From positions 1 through 64,000 of the forward strand of contig JAIQDT010007311.1 of NCBI GenBank assembly GCA_021521415.1: a stretch of 64,000 bases of DNA, read 5' to 3'. The notes under the pieces were generated by a model. That model was not told the origin of the DNA. It saw only the letters and a list, made by a program, of their open reading frames with translations, and searched no databases. Of the stretch, positions 23,674 through 33,249 are shown piece by piece. Numbering within the stretch: the stretch's first letter is position 1; each line of letters starts with the position of its first letter. The stretch is from Bidens hawaiensis. Taxonomy: Eukaryota; Streptophyta; Magnoliopsida; Asterales; Asteraceae. A program made the translations under genes and the position numbers.

Positions 23674-24297
23674 CATGAGACAGGTAAAATATGCATGTAT
23701 GATAAAAGTATGGTTATTCAAGGTAGTAGGGACCAGAACCTTATAATATCTGTGATGTTAGGGACCAGACCCCTGGTCCTTTACAATATATGTGATGGTA
23801 GGGACCAGACCCTTACAATATCTGTGATGTTTAATGTAGAATAGCTTATGGTATACCATAGAGTTTTATGAGAGAAAGTATGTAAGTATGTATGCATGTA
23901 TATAAAGTATGTGTGAAAGAAGTAAAAGCAAAGTAAGGTATGAATACGTATCTTCGGACGCGTATGAGTAAGGGCATGAATGTATTGTATGTTAAATTGA
24001 TTAACTAGAACTCACTCAGCATAGCTGACTTTTAGTATGCATGCAGGCAAATAGATTGAGGTAGCTGGCTTAAGGAGGGACACATGGCATGGACAGAAGA
24101 GATTGGCATCTACGATGAAGTGTCAAGATTGTTTTAATTAATCACGAATTGTATGTTAAGACAAGAATGAATGTTTTGTAATGTGATGTATGAAGTTTTA
24201 AATTATTCCGCGAAGGTTTTAATTAACTCTGATTTTAGAATTGTGTTTATGAGTAAATCCAACACCAAAGTAGGGTTACCGGGAACGGGGCCTTACA
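22495..24297 (+). mobile_element. Solo LTR, 1.8 kb, perfect ACCAT target duplication
   Basis: TGTAACATCC...GGGGCCTTACA with ACCAT at 22490-22494 and 24298-24302. Deleting it plus one ACCAT rejoins the minus-strand copia reading frame without a break. It contains a TATA box (CTATATAAG at about 22635), a (CA)n tract at about 22707-22737, an array of GCGAAGCGAAA words and a (TA)n tract at about 23628-23667. Only a short read-through frame is present (22583-22891). Confidence 0.93.
23107..23235 (+). repeat. GCGAAGCGAAA motif array in the solo LTR
   Basis: Five to six iterations of words such as GCGAAGCGAAACAGTT, with inverted counterparts TTTCGCATCG, lie within 130 bp and could fold into small hairpins. 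Located downstream of the TATA box, so probably in transcribed R/U5. Confidence 0.8.
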
Positions 24298-24607
24298 ACC
24301 ATTGAGGGGGTTAGGTTGGAGGTGCGTAAGGCATGATCAATAGAAGGTGGGAGCATAACCTCGAATCTTTCAAGCCGTTTGGATTAACCTTGTTCTATCT
24401 TGTCCCTAGTGGGCGCTTCATTTGGTTATAGTGGCGGAGAGACCCATTGTGGTTCGTTTCATCTCTACGTTGAAACAGATTCTTATTCGCATCAGTGTTG
24501 GGCTTATTATAATTTGCATCAATGTTGGGCTGAGGCCCATTGTGAGCTTGCACAAAGTTATGAACTGGGTTTTTAGTTTGACTTTCCATGGTTTCATTTT
24601 CTTGCAT
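24298..24607 (-). pseudogene. Copia relic, linker between integrase and RT
   Basis: Minus-strand frame with the serine/proline-rich and MLPPSIDHALRTSN-type text normally found between copia integrase and RT; an open piece runs 24395-24607 in another frame. The integrase itself is not found to the right, where a gypsy relic begins, so the copia copy is truncated. Confidence 0.65.
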
Positions 24608-24755
24608 ATGCTATTTTATTCATGTACATTATAATTTTTATTTACTTATTCATTACGAATGTAACCGGTACCGTTAAGCTTGGCTTTCATCTTCATCATA
24701 TTACTAAGGTGGAAATTCAAATACTTCTGTCAATCCAGGAATAGTACATTACTAC

Positions 24756-26458
24756 TCAAAGTATGTTGGCTTTAACAAGCTTGTCTACCTCATTACAGGC
24801 ATCTAAGCTTCTTTCGATAGCCAAGCTTCTTTTCTTTTGATCAAAGGGTTTATGTGCGGGTGAGATGTTCAAGGAAGGTTCAGAATATTCCTCGAGAACC
24901 CCTATCATATCATTTGGACACCATGCAAAAACATAGTTACTTTTTAGGAATAGAGTTATGAGCTTACTTATAGTTTGATAAGGAAGCTTACTATTGGCTT
25001 TGATAGTTTGTTCAGGGTGAGCTGCGTTAATGCTTATCTCCTGTACAGGGCTATCTTCTATGTCCTCATCAAGCTCCCACGATTTCTCATTAGTAGCTAT
25101 GAGCAAGGATTCTGGCGTTGGTACCATAGTGGCTATACCACCCATCGTTGGTAATTTCACCATACCATGAGCTGTAGAGACTACTGCATCGTAAGTAGGA
25201 ATCCCAGTTCTTCCGATGAATATGTTATAATTAGAAGTGTACCTGACCACTATGAAGGTAAGCTTCTCGACTCGAGTGAGATCTTCATCACTAAATCGGA
25301 CATATAAATTGAGCTTCCTAAGCGGAATCACCTTTTACCAGTGAAGCTTTTAAGAGAGTTGTTAGTATGTTGGAGCTGTCTCTTGATTTCTTGAGGAAGT
25401 TGAAGGAAGCATCTTTCATACATCACCTCTGTTGCTACCCCACAGTCCATAATGGTTCCGTCTATGAGGAAACCATTTAGCTCGACTTTACAATGATCGG
25501 AGTTATGACTTGGTTGTGAGGATCAGTTGGAGGAAAGCATATGCTTTATTGGTTCAAGGCAAGTGTTCGTTGCCTCTTGTTACAGATCTGAACCATGTTT
25601 ACTCCAAACACCTTCTTTCCACCTCCTTTACCATATTTAGGATCTTTGAGCAGTAGCTCACTACTTTGAACGGAGTCTTCGATACGCTTCTTCAACTGGA
25701 AGCAATCATTGGTATGATAACCAATATCATTGTGAAAGGCACAAAACTTGCATGAATCACGTTTGTTTGCTAGCTTAGATAATGGATGAGGAGGACGAAA
25801 TTTATGCTTAACCTCCTCGGTTTCCAGTATCTCTTGCGGAGTCTTAGTCAAAAAAGTGAAAATTAGCTTCTCGTTCTCTTGAGCTCTATGTTTTCAAGAA
25901 GGTTGGCTTCTTTCATCTGACCTTGTATGCTCATAGTGCGTTGGTGGATGCTTCTTAACAAAGGACTGAAATCGAGGCTTCTTTCCTTCTAAGGAGTGGT
26001 TTCTCCAATTTCCATGGTCACGCTTTCTCGTTTCTTGGTCATCCAGAACTTCTTGCTTATCCAGAACTTCTTCCCCCTGAAGGTAAGCTTCAGTTCTTTC
26101 GAAAGCTTCCTTCATTATTTGGAGAATGTTTTCATGGAACCTTCTCACGAGCTTCTTTGCTTTGATGGAATTCATGTAACCTGAAGCACGCATCTTTTCT
26201 GAAAGCACCACTATACTTAAAGCACTCTTTTTTATATCTTTCCATGAAGATTCGAAGGTCTTCATGTTCCTTATCTCTGATCTGGAGTAGAACCGCAACG
26301 TCCTTAGTGCACCTTCTTTGATGTGTGAAGTTGGTTAAGAAGCTTTGGTAGAGATTGATAAAGGAAGCCATGCTTCTAGGTGGAAGAGCGTTGAACTGAA
26401 GTCTAGCAGGCCCTATCAAGGTTTGCATGAACATATGGCGACACTCAACGTTATTCCA
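24756..26458 (-). pseudogene. Tat-type gypsy gag-protease relic, distal part
   Basis: Minus strand. From high to low coordinates: gag capsid region (26434-25894: MFMQTLIGPARLQFNALP, FTHQRRC, MERYKKECF), a CCHC-like element (CKFCAFHNDIGYHTNDC, in 25851-25546), then a protease/pre-RT region (25331-24756: YNIFIGRTGIPTYDAVVS, HGMVKLPT) ending just at the RT entrance (NEVDKLVKANIL). Several frameshifts separate these. The N-terminal gag continues at 50532, across a 24-kb insertion. RT, RNase H and integrase are lost; copia sequence follows at lower coordinates. Confidence 0.88.
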
Positions 26459-26536
26459 TGTAACATTCGTTACTTTTCAAACCCGAAAACCCGACCCATT
26501 TTGAATTTTTGGTTTTTGTTTATAAATATATACAGA

Positions 26537-26594
<58 letters not shown>

Positions 26595-26596
<2 letters not shown>

Positions 26597-27268
26597 GTGA
26601 GAGAATCAAGAGAAAACTCACCTTTAGAGAGAAAACTAAAAAAACTCTAAAAAATTCTAAAGAATTATTTTTAATTAAAAATAAAAAATTATTTTCAAAA
26701 TTCTGTTTTAGCCATTATTCTTATATTTTCTTATATTTCACTCAAAAAATATAAAAAAAATAAAAAAAACCGCTGTAACGCACATACGTATTACTGTGCG
26801 ATACCGTTATATTACACATGTGTATTACTATGTATTTTTGAGTTTAATAGTGTTTTATTGCATATATTCAATATTTGTGTATTGTATATGTGTAGTAGTG
26901 TTGTATTATATGGAAAAAAAATAATAATAAAATAAAAGTCGATGTGGGTGCACATGTGCGTTAATGTTGTATTACACATACGCACTAATGTGTATTCGAT
27001 GTGTGTATTAGTCTTATATTGCATATATACAATAGTGTTGTATTCTATGCAATACAAACACTTTTGCATATATGCAATGCACACTATTACACATGCGCAC
27101 TACACCGACGAGGTTACCGACATATTTTTTTTTTTTAACCAATAACAACATATAAGAATAATGAAAAAAAAAGAAACCTCAAAAAAAAAAATTAAAGTTA
27201 AAAATAGTTTTTAGAAGTTTTTAGGAGTTTTTAAGTTTTCTCTTTAAGAGGAGTTTTCACTAGAACCC

Positions 27269-27270
<2 letters not shown>
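26595..27270. mobile_element. MITE-like element inserted in a (TA)n tract
   Basis: Ends are inverted: left TATATAGTGAGAG...GAGAGAAAACT, right, reversed, TATATAGGGTTCTAGTG...AAAGAGAAAACT, with about 60 degenerate bases in each arm. The interior contains repeated GTGTATTA/ACACATA words. The sister LTR at 48030 lacks it. TA-rich flanks hide the target duplication. Confidence 0.65.

Positions 27271-27361
<91 letters not shown>
27271..27361. repeat. (TA)n tract
   Basis: About 90 bases of nearly pure TA repeats. A shorter tract stands at the homologous place in the 3' LTR (48050-48085). Confidence 0.95.
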
Positions 27362-27365
<4 letters not shown>

Positions 27366-28055
27366 AAGTTCGGTTCATTAATTTTACATGTCATTCGTTA
27401 ATATAATATACACATAGATTTACGTTTATCGTTCGTTTGTTTCTTGTTAGTTTTGATTAATAACGAATCTCTAAGATTTTAAGTCCTTATTTAAACGATT
27501 TATAAACTCTTTAGGTATAATACAAAAATTAACCAACTACCCTAACTTTCATTTCATTATTTAACATATATCAAAGTCCGAAGTCCAATTCTATTTACTA
27601 TTGTAATAGAACTACAAACTTCAGGTCTAAAATGTATTTTATATTATAAACTTTGTTTTAAAGAAACTTTGAAACTTGAGGGGTTAATCTGTAACTTATT
27701 TAAATTATAATAAAATAAATTAAAACTTCACCCAGCTCTCTCGTCCCCTTCCTTTCCCGTTTCCCGGTGAGCATATTCTGGCGAAGCTGTAAGTCTTCCG
27801 GCGGCATCCAAAACCCATCAAAACATGAGTTAAAACACAATTAAAAGTTTGTAACGTCTTTTGTCACTAACGACAATCAATAATCGATAACCATAACGCA
27901 TTATAATGTCCTAATCCGTGCGTAATTAAATCCATAATCATCGCCTGATAACAAGCTCAATCAAATTAATGATAATACGCTCCTATAACTAGTATAAATA
28001 CGGACCTAGAATTGAACTAAACTCGCTCACAACATTCTTTCTCTCTTAATCTCTC

Positions 28056-28465
28056 GGACCTAGGTGGTTTAAGGGTTTAGTCAACAACCATACTCAAGAC
28101 CAAAAGATAATAAATAGGTTCAAACAATAAATTCATAACGAAAATAATAAATTCAAACCAAATAATAAGGGTGTTTGGATGAGTTGGTGTTGAACCCAAA
28201 AACTCTCTGCTCGAACCAAAGCTTCCTCTACCTTTCAAAACCACTTGCCTTCTTGTGACCTTCTGTTCCTCTTTTTTTTTCTTAGTTCACGGCCCTCCTA
28301 GGGTAATTTTCTTCCTTTTATCCAATGTCATAATAATTCCTTTTCAATCACCGACCTCCTTTCTCACATGGGCCATACCTTCTTCAAGACGCAACCCATT
28401 TGTTTGTGGATTCTTGGGCTCGTAACTAATCTAATTTCACATAAAATGCCCAAATAATTAATTGA
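28056..28465. other. Unassigned composite interior
   Basis: Follows the broken 5' LTR and precedes the Tat element; no match to the other LTR copies and no coding signal seen. Confidence 0.4.
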
Positions 28466-28470
28466 ATAAC

Positions 28471-29447
28471 TGAAGAGGTATGTACCCGCCTCAACACCGA
28501 GCGAGGCGGGTCAACCCACAAGATATAGACAAGAGTCTTGAAATCAAGACATTATGAAGGCACAAAGCCAAAACCTATGCGCATGGCGCATATAACATAT
28601 GCTCACGCATATCACATATGCTCATGCATCACATGCTCAGGCATCACATATGCTCACGCATATCACATATGCTCAGGCATCATATGCTCACGCATCACAT
28701 ATGCTCACGCATATCACATCTGCACGTGGCGCATCCGCGCGTGGCGCATATCACATGCTTGTGCATATCACATCTGCGCATGAAACATCTGCGTGTGAGA
28801 ATAAAGAGAAGACCTCGCGCATCCTCAGGATAGGCGCGTATCACATATGCACATAATCAACCTCGTCCTTATCCAAATCAGGATTAGGGCAACCTTGATT
28901 ATGCACGTCAGACAACCTTCCAGAAGGTATCTTTTCAAGGAATAAGAATATGCTGATGTTGACAGCTGCCAATGAAAGGTGGACAACTCAGCAAAACCCA
29001 TGTGCTACCACGCGATTATAACCAATGAAAAAGCACCAGGTGTCCCCAAGGACACGTGGCGCAAATCAATTGGAGGAGGCCAACGAGGCTGAGCCCAATC
29101 AGTGGAAACCCTAGCACTATAAATACCACATCAACTCCACAAGGAAGACACACAGTTACATCCAATTACAGACAATCACATCTAACTACACAGTATTCAG
29201 CTATATTAAAGCAATACTCTCCAAATTTCCTTACTCTCATATTATTATCTTCTCCTACAAACACTTATTCTCACACCGGAGGGTTACCCCAAAGAGGACC
29301 CCTCTGTCCCTTTCTGAGGGGTAAGTTTACGGTGCTGTTCATTTTGTAGGTGGAAGAACCCAGATTCCAGAGATCCATCGGTGGAAGAGCATAATCACAC
29401 CCGAGGAAAGTAGATCGTCTACCAGTGAGTCGATCCACGTTTCTTCA
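28471..29447 (+). repeat. 5' LTR of the Tat element
   Basis: 977 bp. Contains seven units of a 15-19-bp minisatellite (CACATATGCTCACGCAT type, about 28590-28720). The open frames 28538-28856 are read-throughs of that array. Confidence 0.95.
29118..29125 (+). promoter_or_regulatory. LTR TATA box
   Basis: TATAAATA in the 5' LTR (copy at 40551 in the 3' LTR), about 330 bases before the LTR end; drives sense transcription of gag-pol. Confidence 0.75.
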
Positions 29448-29448
29448 T

Positions 29449-29466
29449 TGGCGCCATCCACTGTTA
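29449..29466 (+). promoter_or_regulatory. Primer-binding site
   Basis: TGGCGCCATCCACTG begins one base after the LTR end. It has the TGG expected opposite a tRNA CCA end. The tRNA species was not determined. Confidence 0.6.
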
Positions 29467-29514
29467 CAACGGCAACAAGATCTCATCAGATCTATAAAAA
29501 AACAAATTTTCACC

Positions 29515-31332
29515 ATGGCTTCTGGTGCTCGTAACGTCGATCAAGTTCTGGAGGATATTGAACGTGAGGATGTTAATGAGGGACAGCAGTTTCTGAGGGT
29601 GCCGCGTGATTCTACGCGCACCACCAGTAACCGTCCCTTCATCACAACTCCTCATGGCCAGACTGAAACTCCTCCAGACGATCTCACGTTACAAAATCTT
29701 GCCAGCGCGAAACAAAAAGGACCAATGGATCCAGAAGATGAAACAAATGACCCTAAAGAATGGCTCATAAACGAGCAACGACGTCTAATGGACAAGTACA
29801 ATGAAATGGTCAAACAGAAAAAGTTAGCCGACTTAACACAAAGGCTAGCGTTTGACAGGCAAGCCATTCAAGGAACAAAAAGGGCGCGCGCGCCGGAAGA
29901 GGGTCACTCTGTTCACACTGAACACGCTGAGTTTAGTGATGAAGAAGTGCACAGTTTCAGGAAGACGCGAGACACTCATGCAGGAGGCTCACAGCTCCGC
30001 GCGCAAATGAACATGGCGCCTGGAGCCAGAGCCGATCTGGATCTGCACACACCATACAGCCCACCAGTGAGAGGGCAAGTGGATGTAACCACACCATACA
30101 GGCCAGCCATCTTGGTGAAACATTCAAAATTCACTGAGCGCATCGCGAAGGCCCCTATCCAGCACAAGACCAAGATGCCAAGTGGTTTGGGCAAATATGA
30201 CGGCACAACAGATCCAGACGATTTCTTACAAGGTTTTTACAACATTAGAAACCTAGAAAGCTGGACGATGCCAACATGGTGTCACATGTTTGCTCGCTGC
30301 CTCACGGGCGCGGCGCGTGTCTGGTTCGAAAGCTTGCCTACTGGGCAAATCGATGGGTTCGAAGAACTATTGGAAAAGTTCCAAGCTCACTTCGTACAAC
30401 AGCGCAGACACACGCGCGACCCTGATGACATCATGCACTGCGTGCGCAGGAATGATGAAACGATTGAAGACTACATCACTCGTTTCAATCAGGAGTCTCT
30501 GGCAATCGGAGGTATCACTGAGCAACTATTGCGCGTGGCCTTTATGCAAGGCGCGCGCAGTGATCAACTACGCCGAGCTCTCGTGAGCAGAGATGGCATG
30601 CCCACCACTTGGGCCAAGCTAATGGAAGCATCGCGAGTCTTCGCGAGAAATGAAAAACAGATTGCCCAAGATAGAGCTAGAGAAAGAGGGCATCAAGCAG
30701 AGGCACCGCGCAGCAGCGAAAGAAGGGGCAAACAGAACACTGTATGGTCCAGGTTGCAACCAACCAGTTTTTCTCCCGCAGAAAAGCAGGCGCAACCAAG
30801 CTCACCCCAGCCCCAAAAAGACGTCCGTAATCGCGGGGAGGGTGACAAAAGGGAAGGCGGCAGAGATCCTAACAGACCTCTGCCAAGAATATGGACTCCC
30901 CTCACTAAAACACCTTCACAAGTGTTGAGCACTGAGAATGTCCAGTTCAAAACCCCCAAGCCACTACACTACAAGGGACCATCAAACAGTGGCAAGTACT
31001 GTGAGTTTCACAAGTCCACAGGACACAACACTGATGCATGCCATCACTTGAAGGATGCAATTGAAAAAGATGTGAAATCAGGCAAGCTGGCTCACCTGGT
31101 GAAAAACCAAAGACCAGAAAGTGAACAACCAGAAGGAGCCTCTGCCAGCAAAAAGTACAAAAGAATCTGTGTAGCCGAGGGAGGAAGGCAAGGGCAAACA
31201 TCAAGAAAGAGAAGCGTGCAAATCCAAGGAGATTGGCGCGAGCAACAAGTAATTTTCCCAAGAATCAGGGGAGGCCCTTCTATCAGCAGTCCTCTTGTTA
31301 TCACTACACACATTGCTCATTACAAAGTGTAA
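29515..31332 (+). CDS. gag: Tat-element gag polyprotein
   Basis: 605 residues from the ATG at 29515 in a good context (CACCATGGCT). The frame is open upstream into the LTR, but that part is untranslated leader with the primer site. It forms the nucleocapsid shell of the virus-like particle. Residues ~1-240 are charged and low in complexity. The retrotransposon gag core lies at ~250-365 (CHMFARCLTGAARVWFESLP, FQAHFVQQRRHT, ITRFNQESLAIGG). A Cys/His RNA-binding element lies at ~495-512 (CEFHKSTGHNTDACHHL). The frame ends at TAA (31330), eight codons before the protease DTG motif, and pol continues in exactly the same frame. So gag and pol are either joined by stop readthrough or the stop is a recent nonsense change. 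Confidence 0.92.
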   Translation: MASGARNVDQVLEDIEREDVNEGQQFLRVPRDSTRTTSNRPFITTPHGQTETPPDDLTLQNLASAKQKGPMDPEDETNDPKEWLINEQRRLMDKYNEMVKQKKLADLTQRLAFDRQAIQGTKRARAPEEGHSVHTEHAEFSDEEVHSFRKTRDTHAGGSQLRAQMNMAPGARADLDLHTPYSPPVRGQVDVTTPYRPAILVKHSKFTERIAKAPIQHKTKMPSGLGKYDGTTDPDDFLQGFYNIRNLESWTMPTWCHMFARCLTGAARVWFESLPTGQIDGFEELLEKFQAHFVQQRRHTRDPDDIMHCVRRNDETIEDYITRFNQESLAIGGITEQLLRVAFMQGARSDQLRRALVSRDGMPTTWAKLMEASRVFARNEKQIAQDRARERGHQAEAPRSSERRGKQNTVWSRLQPTSFSPAEKQAQPSSPQPQKDVRNRGEGDKREGGRDPNRPLPRIWTPLTKTPSQVLSTENVQFKTPKPLHYKGPSNSGKYCEFHKSTGHNTDACHHLKDAIEKDVKSGKLAHLVKNQRPESEQPEGASASKKYKRICVAEGGRQGQTSRKRSVQIQGDWREQQVIFPRIRGGPSISSPLVITTHIAHYKV

Positions 31333-33249
31333 AAAGTCCTGGTGGACACTGGCAGCGAATCAGACATCATGTATGAGCAATGTTTCAGAAAACTGGATCC
31401 GGCAGACCAAGCAAGGCTTGAAATTGTGAATGCACCAATCTCTGGTGTTTCAAATGAAATCATTCATCCCCTAGGTCAAATACAATTTGAGCTAACTATG
31501 GGGGATGAGAAACACAAGCGAGCCGAAGTTGTCAACTTCTTGGTCCTGCCCACCACTTCTTGCCACTATATGATCTTGGGTAGAGGAACGATTGCCCAAT
31601 TTAACGCCATACCGTCGCCAGCGCACGGCGCGTTGGGGTTCCCAACACCAACAGGTGTAACTTTTGTATACCGGGATCATTTGTGTGCAGTGACAAGTAC
31701 TCCGCGGGAGGGGAGAATGAAACTTCCAATGGCAGACAACGCGCCAGAGGAATGGATTCTCAACCCAAAATTCCCGGAGCAGAAAATCACAATTGGCGCA
31801 ACGATATCAGACGACACGAGGTTGAGAATGAAAAGGTTGCTCACAGCATATATGTCGGTCTTCGCGTGGCAACACTCTGATATGACTGGGGTTCCGCGAG
31901 ACCTGGCGCAACATTCTCTCAACACGTTCAAGTCTGTAGAGCCAATTGCTCAAAAGAAGAGAGTCATGGGGGATGAGAAGGCGAGGGCCATGAATGAGCA
32001 AGTTGAGGATCTATTGCGCGCAAACATCATCCGCCCGATACGATACCAGACATGGGTAGCCAATCCTGTGATGGTAAAGAAAAGTAACGGGTCGTGGAGG
32101 ATGTGCATAGACTTCAAAGACCTCAACAAAGCATGCCCAAAAGATTGTTACCCCCTCCCAAACATCGACGCAAAGGTGGACTCCGTGGCGCCATTCAAGC
32201 TCAAATGTTTCCTGGATGCCTACAAAGGCTATCACCAGATTCAAATGGCACCACAAGATGAGGACAAGACCGCCTTCAGAACCGACAAGGGTGTTTTTTG
32301 TTACACAAAAATGCCCTTTGGTTTGAAGAATGCGGGAGCCACCTACCAAAGACTTATGGATGCCGTTTTCAGCGAGCAAATTGGAAGAAACCTAGAGGTC
32401 TATGTGGATGATTTGGTGATCAAAAGTAGGGAGGAAAAACAAATGCTCAAAGACATCGAAGAAACCCTTGGGCGCCTAACGGAAGTTAACATGAAGCTCA
32501 ATCCGAGCAAATGCACTTTCGGCGTACAAGAGGGAAAATTTCTAGGTGTAATGGTCACCAAGGATGGTTTTAAGGTGAACCCAGAAAAGGTGGAGGCCAT
32601 CCTTGACATGCCCTCGCCATCCACCATGAAAGAAGTCCAGAAGCTGAATGGTAGATTGGTATCAATCAACAGGTTCCTAGCGAACCATGCAAGCAAATCT
32701 ACCCCATTTGTCAATACATTGAGAAACTGCTTAAAGAAAAGCCAGTTCAAATGGACTCCTGAGGCCGAGCAAGCTTTCAGTGAGATTAAAGAATGTTTGA
32801 TAAATCTACCCGCGCTCACAGCTCCACTTCCTGGTGAAACCTTGACATTGTATCTATCAGCAGGAGAGCGCGCCATCGGCGCAGTATTGTTGGTGGATCG
32901 CAAGGGAATCCAAACGCCAATATACTATGTGAGTCGGGTGCTGACAGATCCTGAGACGCGCTACTCCATCATGGAAAAGTTAGTTTTATCACTGACACAC
33001 GCGTCGCGCAAGCTTCATAGATATTTCAATGGTCATCCTATTGAAGTTCTAACTGGTTACAACATCCAGCAAGTCTTGCGGCGCCCCGCGCTCTCGGGAA
33101 GGCTGACAAAATGGGCCCTGGAATTAGGTGAACACACGATCGCCTATAAGCCCCGTCCAGCAATAAAGGGGCAAGTTTTAGCTGATTTCATCGCAGAAAT
33201 CCCAGAAGGAAGAGTTGAAGAGGCCCAGCGCGAGGTAGACCCTCCCTGA
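31333..33249 (+). CDS. pol: Tat-element pol part 1: protease, RT, degenerate RNase H
   Basis: 639 codons in the gag frame, without its own ATG near the start, so it depends on readthrough of the TAA before it. The aspartic protease begins at once with DTGSESDIMY (residues ~5-14). Reverse transcriptase occupies ~220-420, with CIDFKDLNKACPKDCYPLP, FLDAYKGYHQI, FRTDKGVFCYTKMPFGLKNAG and the catalytic YVDDLV near residue 357. A first RNase H follows (~490-630); it lacks the usual leading aspartate motif (LYLSAGERAIGAVL), as in other Tat elements. The frame stops at TGA (33247) in a linker after ADFIAEIP, and the next domain resumes in the same frame. Confidence 0.92.
   Translation, partial: KVLVDTGSESDIMYEQCFRKLDPADQARLEIVNAPISGVSNEIIHPLGQIQFELTMGDEKHKRAEVVNFLVLPTTSCHYMILGRGTIAQFNAIPSPAHGALGFPTPTGVTFVYRDHLCAVTSTPREGRMKLPMADNAPEEWILNPKFPEQKITIGATISDDTRLRMKRLLTAYMSVFAWQHSDMTGVPRDLAQHSLNTFKSVEPIAQKKRVMGDEKARAMNEQVEDLLRANIIRPIRYQTWVANPVMVKKSNGSWRMCIDFKDLNKACPKDCYPLPNIDAKVDSVAPFKLKCFLDAYKGYHQIQMAPQDEDKTAFRTDKGVFCYTKMPFGLKNAGATYQRLMDAVFSEQIGRNLEVYVDDLVIKSREEKQMLKDIEETLGRLTEVNMKLNPSKCTFGVQEGKFLGVMVTKDGFKVNPEKVEAILDMPSPSTMKEVQKLNGRLVSINRFLANHASKSTPFVNTLRNCLKKSQFKWTPEAEQAFSEIKECLINLPALTAPLPGETLTLYLSAGERAIGAVLLVDRKGIQTPIYYVSRVLTDPETRYSIMEKLVLSLTHASRKLHRYFNGHPIEVLTGYNIQQVLRRPALSGRLTKWALELGEHTIAYKPRPAIKGQVLADFIAEIPEGRVEEAQREVDPP

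Larger units (their letters stand above)
26459..28055 (+). repeat. 5' LTR (partial) of the composite element
   Basis: Collinear with about 47960-48790 of the 3' LTR (shared GACCCATTTCGAATTTT, AAGTTCGGTTCAT and TTTCCCGGTGAGCATATTC-type words). It is broken by a MITE in its (TA)n tract and diverges after about 28055, where the remaining half of the LTR is missing. Confidence 0.8.

Noticed and set aside
26812..27145. Open frames of 67-90 codons in the MITE inside the 5' LTR
   Set aside because: Repetitive ACACATA/GTGTATTA text, open on both strands; not protein-like.
28590..28720. CRISPR-like array
   Set aside because: Units are adjacent and near-identical with no unique spacers, and the genome is a plant; it is an LTR minisatellite.
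28538..28856. Overlapping histidine/threonine-rich open frames in the Tat LTRs (also 39954-40289)
   Set aside because: They are open in three frames at once because the CACATATGCTCACGCAT minisatellite lacks stops; no start context or domain. Repeats, not genes.
31492..32903. Minus-strand open frames opposite pol (up to 167 codons)
   Set aside because: Mirror frames of RT and protease codons with no recognisable motif.
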